Below, one piece after another: positions 7,852-9,991 of a stretch of DNA of 9,991 bases; the first letter of the stretch is position 1; every line of letters starts with the position of its first letter. The position numbers and the translations under genes are program-made. The stretch comes from Prolixibacteraceae bacterium (GTDB taxonomy: Bacteria; Bacteroidota; Bacteroidia; Bacteroidales; Prolixibacteraceae), in NCBI GenBank assembly GCA_003516705.1, contig DPCJ01000127.1, positions 1,194 through 11,184 on the forward strand, given 5' to 3'. Below the pieces are notes generated by a model, which had not been told where the DNA came from, made no database searches, and saw only the letters and a list, made by a program, of their open reading frames with translations.

Positions 7852-8595
7852 ATGTCAAACAACTCTGAAACCGGCCACGCCGTAAATGTGGCCAACTTCA
7901 ACGATTTAATTTCGTTTGTCACAGGGTATGGAAGTGCCTACAACCCAACAAACCCTGCAATCATGCTACCCGCAATGCAAACGCTGTCGGTAAATGCCAC
8001 CGGCACAATTGCCGGGGTAAACGCAGCGCTACCGGCATACAATGCCGCTGTAGCCGCCCGCGAGGTGGTGTTCGCACCACTCAGCAAGCGGGTAACACGG
8101 GTAATGAACTTTCTGAAATCATCGGGCGTAACACCCCAGGTGTACGACCAGGTAAATGCAGTGGCCCGCAAGGTAAAAGGCACAAGGGCCTCGGCCATCA
8201 TCAAACCCGATGACCCCGCCGATGACACTGAACCCTCTCCCACGCCGAAACAGATTTCGGCATCCCAGATGAGCTACGACAGCCGCACCGAAAACTTTGG
8301 CAAAATGATTCAGCTTTTGGCCGGAATACCGGAATACAACCCCAACGAGGAGGATTTAAAAATTGTAACGCTTACTGCCCTCCACGACGATATGAAAAAC
8401 AAAAACAATACGGTTCTCAATGCCGAAGTTCCGCTGAGCAACGCCCGTATTGCCCGAAACAATGTGCTGTATGCCGAAAATACCGGGTTGTATGATATTG
8501 CCCTCAAGGTAAAAATGTATGTCAGTTCAGTATTTGGTACCACCAGTCCGCAATACAAACAAATCAGCAAGCTAAAGTTTACAAAACTCAAATAG
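7852..8595 (+). CDS. Unrecognised soluble protein with two copies of one helical domain
   Basis: The 247-residue product has no signal peptide, no membrane span, and no Cys or Trp. It consists of two related halves of about 95 residues (14-108 and 146-243) joined by a Pro/Asp/Ser-rich linker (about 117-138). Shared landmarks are NF near the start, a Y-NP pair (30-32 and 162-164), P-x-x-N-A with AR a few residues on (61-70 and 194-202), and a G(V/T)-T-(S)-P-Q-x-Y-x-Q-(V/I) motif (92-101 and 229-238). The second half carries about five extra residues. Both halves should be mainly helical. I have an impression of similar uncharacterised proteins in Bacteroidota but no family name. The first part of the gene is GC-rich (36 of 60 bases at 7981-8040) compared with much of the large kinase. 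It stands alone: about 270 bases separate it from the upstream gene, and a long hairpin follows. Confidence 0.85.
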   Translation: MSNNSETGHAVNVANFNDLISFVTGYGSAYNPTNPAIMLPAMQTLSVNATGTIAGVNAALPAYNAAVAAREVVFAPLSKRVTRVMNFLKSSGVTPQVYDQVNAVARKVKGTRASAIIKPDDPADDTEPSPTPKQISASQMSYDSRTENFGKMIQLLAGIPEYNPNEEDLKIVTLTALHDDMKNKNNTVLNAEVPLSNARIARNNVLYAENTGLYDIALKVKMYVSSVFGTTSPQYKQISKLKFTKLK

Positions 8596-8613
8596 TAGAG
8601 TAAACCAACCATC

Positions 8614-8655
8614 ATTTTTCCTGTTTGCCACAACCTGTGGCAAACAGCGAAAAAT
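8614..8655 (+). terminator. Long perfect hairpin after the duplicated-domain gene
   Basis: CTGTTTGCCACA (8621-8632) is the exact complement of TGTGGCAAACAG (8636-8647) across a three-base loop ACC. ATTTTTC (8614-8620) and GAAAAAT (8649-8655) extend the stem by seven pairs past one bulged C. It begins 18 bases after the stop codon, the expected place for a 3' end. However, neither strand has a T-tract after the stem, so it is not a standard intrinsic terminator. It may instead stabilise or help define the transcript 3' end. Confidence 0.5.
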
Positions 8656-8735
8656 GAAAACATGCACAATTCCTTCCTGTTCATGCAAAAACCAATCCTG
8701 TTTAAGCAAATAACAACCCTTTTTGTGCATTAAAC

Positions 8736-9006
8736 CAACTTTACGGTGCAACAAGCCTCCTGGTTTACGCGAATAAGCAACTTCACAGTGCATAATGCCT
8801 CCGGTACAACGCGAATGAGCTACTTTACAGTGCAACAAGCCTCCGGTACAACGCGAATAAGCTACTTTATTGTACAATAAGACTCCGGGTTTACGCGAAT
8901 GAACAACTTCACAGTGCATAAAGCCTCCGGGGTTACGCGAATGAGCAACTTCACAGCGCATAATGCCTCCGCGTTTACGCGAATAAGCTACTTTACTGTG
9001 CAACAA
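8736..9006 (+). repeat. Tandem array of six 42-base units, preceded by part of a unit
   Basis: Six contiguous units start at 8755, 8797, 8839, 8881, 8923 and 8965, each exactly 42 bases and beginning G(C/A)CTCC; a partial unit covers 8736-8754. ACGCGAAT is present in all six. The 3' halves come in two linked forms: CAACTTCACAG with GCATAAT/A (units 1, 4, 5) and TACTTTA with CAACAA or similar (units 2, 3, 6). Since 42 is divisible by three, each frame repeats. The + frame through TCC at 8758 reads ASG(F/T)TR(I/M)S(N/Y)FTV(H/Q)(N/Q), with synonymous changes TTC/TTT and ACA/ACG/ACT, but has a stop in unit 3 and no upstream start codon. It is a minisatellite, possibly a decayed protein-repeat gene. 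Confidence 0.9.
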
Positions 9007-9050
9007 GCAAAAGTTTTTTTTCAAACAGTTTCCGGCACCGGCTTTCCAAA

Positions 9051-9128
9051 CCACGGGCAGTTGAATTTGGGGCGCTCCTACCCCGGGTTGAAACCCGGGG
9101 TTATTCAAATTATGCCCTTTCAGGGTAT
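9051..9128. repeat. Composite palindromic (REP-like) element
   Basis: ACCCCGGGTT (9080-9089) is the exact complement of AACCCGGGGT (9092-9101). Outside it, TTGAAT (9061-9066) faces ATTCAA (9104-9109). A second hairpin follows: ATGCCC (9112-9117) with GGGTAT (9123-9128), including one G-U pair. CCACGGGCAG (9051-9060) precedes it and looks like half of a further palindrome. The layout resembles dispersed intergenic palindromes that I recall from Bacteroidota genomes. No protein-coding content is seen. Confidence 0.6.
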
Positions 9129-9181
9129 TCTATTTAGCAGTTGTATTGGGCACAAAATTTCCCATCCTTTTTCAGAGGAGG

Positions 9182-9264
9182 CCTGCCCTACATTCCGGCG
9201 GGGGTGTCACGAGGCAGTAAGCCAGTTTTGGAAATTAATGATATACAAGTGACAGGGTGGTGTT
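9182..9264. repeat. Second GC-rich palindromic stretch, possibly split
   Basis: CCTGCC (9182-9187) can pair with GGCGGG (9197-9202), with one wobble. GTCAC (9206-9210) and GTGAC (9249-9253) are complementary, with GGGGGTGTCACGA on one side and AAGTGACAGGGTGGT on the other. If joined, the two parts would form a compact palindromic unit; here about 35 bases lie between them. This is a pattern impression only. Confidence 0.3.
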
Positions 9265-9295
9265 TATCAGCATAGTGCAGTATGCATGATTTATC

Positions 9296-9327
9296 GTGCT
9301 GCTTCGCCATTGGCCGATACGCAGCAC
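9296..9327. repeat. Hairpin between the repeat region and the csp terminator
   Basis: GTGCTGC (9296-9302) and GCAGCAC (9321-9327) are exact complements. Inside the loop TCG-CC and GG-CCGA can pair further with a bulge. There is no T-tract on either strand. It lies downstream of the cold-shock gene's terminator, so it is outside the expected transcript. Confidence 0.4.
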
Positions 9328-9351
9328 AGAAAAATAACGAAACAAAACAGC

Positions 9352-9377
9352 AAAAAAAATCCCGCCAAAAGCGGGAT
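9352..9377 (-). terminator. Intrinsic terminator of the cold-shock gene
   Basis: Read on the minus strand, ATCCCGC (9377-9371) pairs with GCGGGAT (9365-9359) across a TTTTG loop and is followed by a run of eight T (9359-9352). It lies 29 bases past the cold-shock gene stop, in the right orientation. Confidence 0.9.
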
Positions 9378-9405
9378 GAAGTCAAAATGAAATTTTATTA
9401 TTAAA

Positions 9406-9597
9406 CTAAGCCAGTTTAACATTCACTGCATTTAATCCTTTTTTTCCTTCCTGCAAATCAAAAGTTACTGAGTCATTCTCCCTGATATTTTCTTTAAGTC
9501 CTGATGAATGTACAAAATACTCTTTTGAAGAGTCGGCGTCTTTAATGAATCCAAATCCTTTTGATTCATTGTAAAACTTTACTGTTCCTTTATTCAT
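9406..9597 (-). CDS. Cold-shock domain protein (CspA family)
   Basis: The 63-residue product is a single cold-shock domain, slightly shorter than the usual 65-70 residues. It starts with the typical MNKGTVKFYNESKGFGFI; the RNP-1 motif KGFGFI is at residues 13-18 and the RNP-2 motif YFVHSS at 27-32. Members bind single-stranded RNA and DNA through these aromatic residues and act as RNA chaperones in the cytoplasm; a specific cold role cannot be inferred. The ATG at 9597 follows an A/T-rich leader. TAACTTG on the minus strand (9627-9621) could be a -7 box, but no good -33 box lies upstream of it, and the leader would then be only about 20 bases. The gene has its own terminator and a 166-base gap to the receiver gene upstream on the same strand, so it is probably transcribed alone. 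Confidence 0.93.
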   Translation of the reverse strand: MNKGTVKFYNESKGFGFIKDADSSKEYFVHSSGLKENIRENDSVTFDLQEGKKGLNAVNVKLA

Positions 9598-9763
9598 TTT
9601 ATTAAAATATTAATTGCGTGCAAGTTACATTTTTATCTGTAAAAACACCTGAATTTTTTACTTTATAAATTAATCACCGATGTACCAACAGAAAATCAGC
9701 TGGTTATGTTGAACCAAAAAATACAATATTCCATAATTCCGCTATTCATATAAAAATTTCATT

Positions 9764-9991
9764 TCAGGCACAATTCACGTATTCCTTAATTTTTTGTATC
9801 AATTCAGTCTTCTTTATTGGTTTCGAAACATAGTCGTTACAACCGGCAGCCAGTGCAATTTCTTTGTCGCCCAAAAGTGCAAAAGCGGTTTGAGCAATAA
9901 TAACAATGGTGCTGTTGAACTCTCTTATTTTCCGGGTTGCCTCAAGTCCGTTCATCACCGGCATACGGATATCCATTAAAATCAAATCAAC
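9764..9991 (-). CDS. Receiver domain, 3' end of a larger gene (partial)
   Basis: The frame is open to the right edge, and the stop is TGA at 9766-9764. The visible 75 residues cover the second half of a response-regulator receiver: VDLILMD with phospho-acceptor Asp (codon 9973-9971), MPVMNG after it, the AQTAFAL region with the conserved Thr, and SKPI with the conserved Lys. The domain ends the protein, as in hybrid kinases. By eye about 47 of 71 aligned residues match the receiver at the end of the large kinase, so the missing part is likely another hybrid histidine kinase, though a stand-alone regulator is possible. The initiator lies outside the window. No terminator is seen between it and the cold-shock gene. 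Confidence 0.9.
   Translation of the reverse strand, partial: VDLILMDIRMPVMNGLEATRKIREFNSTIVIIAQTAFALLGDKEIALAAGCNDYVSKPIKKTELIQKIKEYVNCA

Noticed and set aside
8310..8684. 124-codon minus frame opposite the duplicated-domain gene
   Set aside because: It is a shadow of the coding strand; the + frame shows clear internal homology and an ordered domain pattern.
8736..9006. CRISPR array
   Set aside because: Units are contiguous and all parts are related; there are no unique spacers and no cas genes.
8572..9108. Open minus-strand frame of 178 codons through the 42-base array
   Set aside because: The frame stays open mainly because a 42-base unit repeats every frame. Its ends run through a palindromic element, the unit residues vary freely and are rich in Cys/His/Arg, and it overlaps the end of the gene at 7852-8595.

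Overview
The window looks like chromosomal DNA of a Bacteroidota bacterium, probably of the Bacteroidales/Marinilabiliales type. The evidence is overall AT-richness, A/T-rich leaders without clear Shine-Dalgarno sequences, a soluble hybrid histidine kinase with a long PAS array, and long intergenic stretches with palindromic repeats. I could not run a search, so family names rest on motifs read by eye.

Left half (1-5650): one very large gene (234-5408, + strand) encodes a 1724-residue cytoplasmic hybrid sensor kinase with nine PAS domains, one GAF, HisKA, HATPase_c and a C-terminal receiver. It is followed 15 bases later by a small single-membrane-span reading frame (5424-5579) that carries a stop at codon 4, then a strong intrinsic terminator. 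The 3' half of that terminator and its flank occur a second time at bases 1-50, so the kinase unit lies between two copies of the same 3' end.

Middle (5650-8600): a 590-base stretch with no convincing gene but with short repeats; a two-gene unit (6240-6965, a six-span membrane protein, and 6971-7579, an exported beta-barrel-like protein, 5 bases apart); and a monocistronic gene (7852-8595) for an unrecognised soluble protein made of two copies of one helical domain. A degenerate repeat of about 65-71 bases lies upstream of the membrane gene and again upstream of the duplicated-domain gene.

Right part (8600-9991): about 800 bases without an intact gene. They hold a long hairpin, six tandem 42-base units whose + frame reads as a 14-residue protein repeat broken by one stop, and several palindromic elements. 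Then, on the minus strand, come a cold-shock-domain protein gene (9406-9597) with a clean terminator, and the 3' end of a receiver-domain gene (9764 to the right edge) whose product is about two-thirds identical to the receiver of the large kinase.

The two receiver genes suggest a locus rich in hybrid kinases, but nothing visible ties the other genes to them. No RNA gene, CRISPR array or intact insertion sequence was seen.
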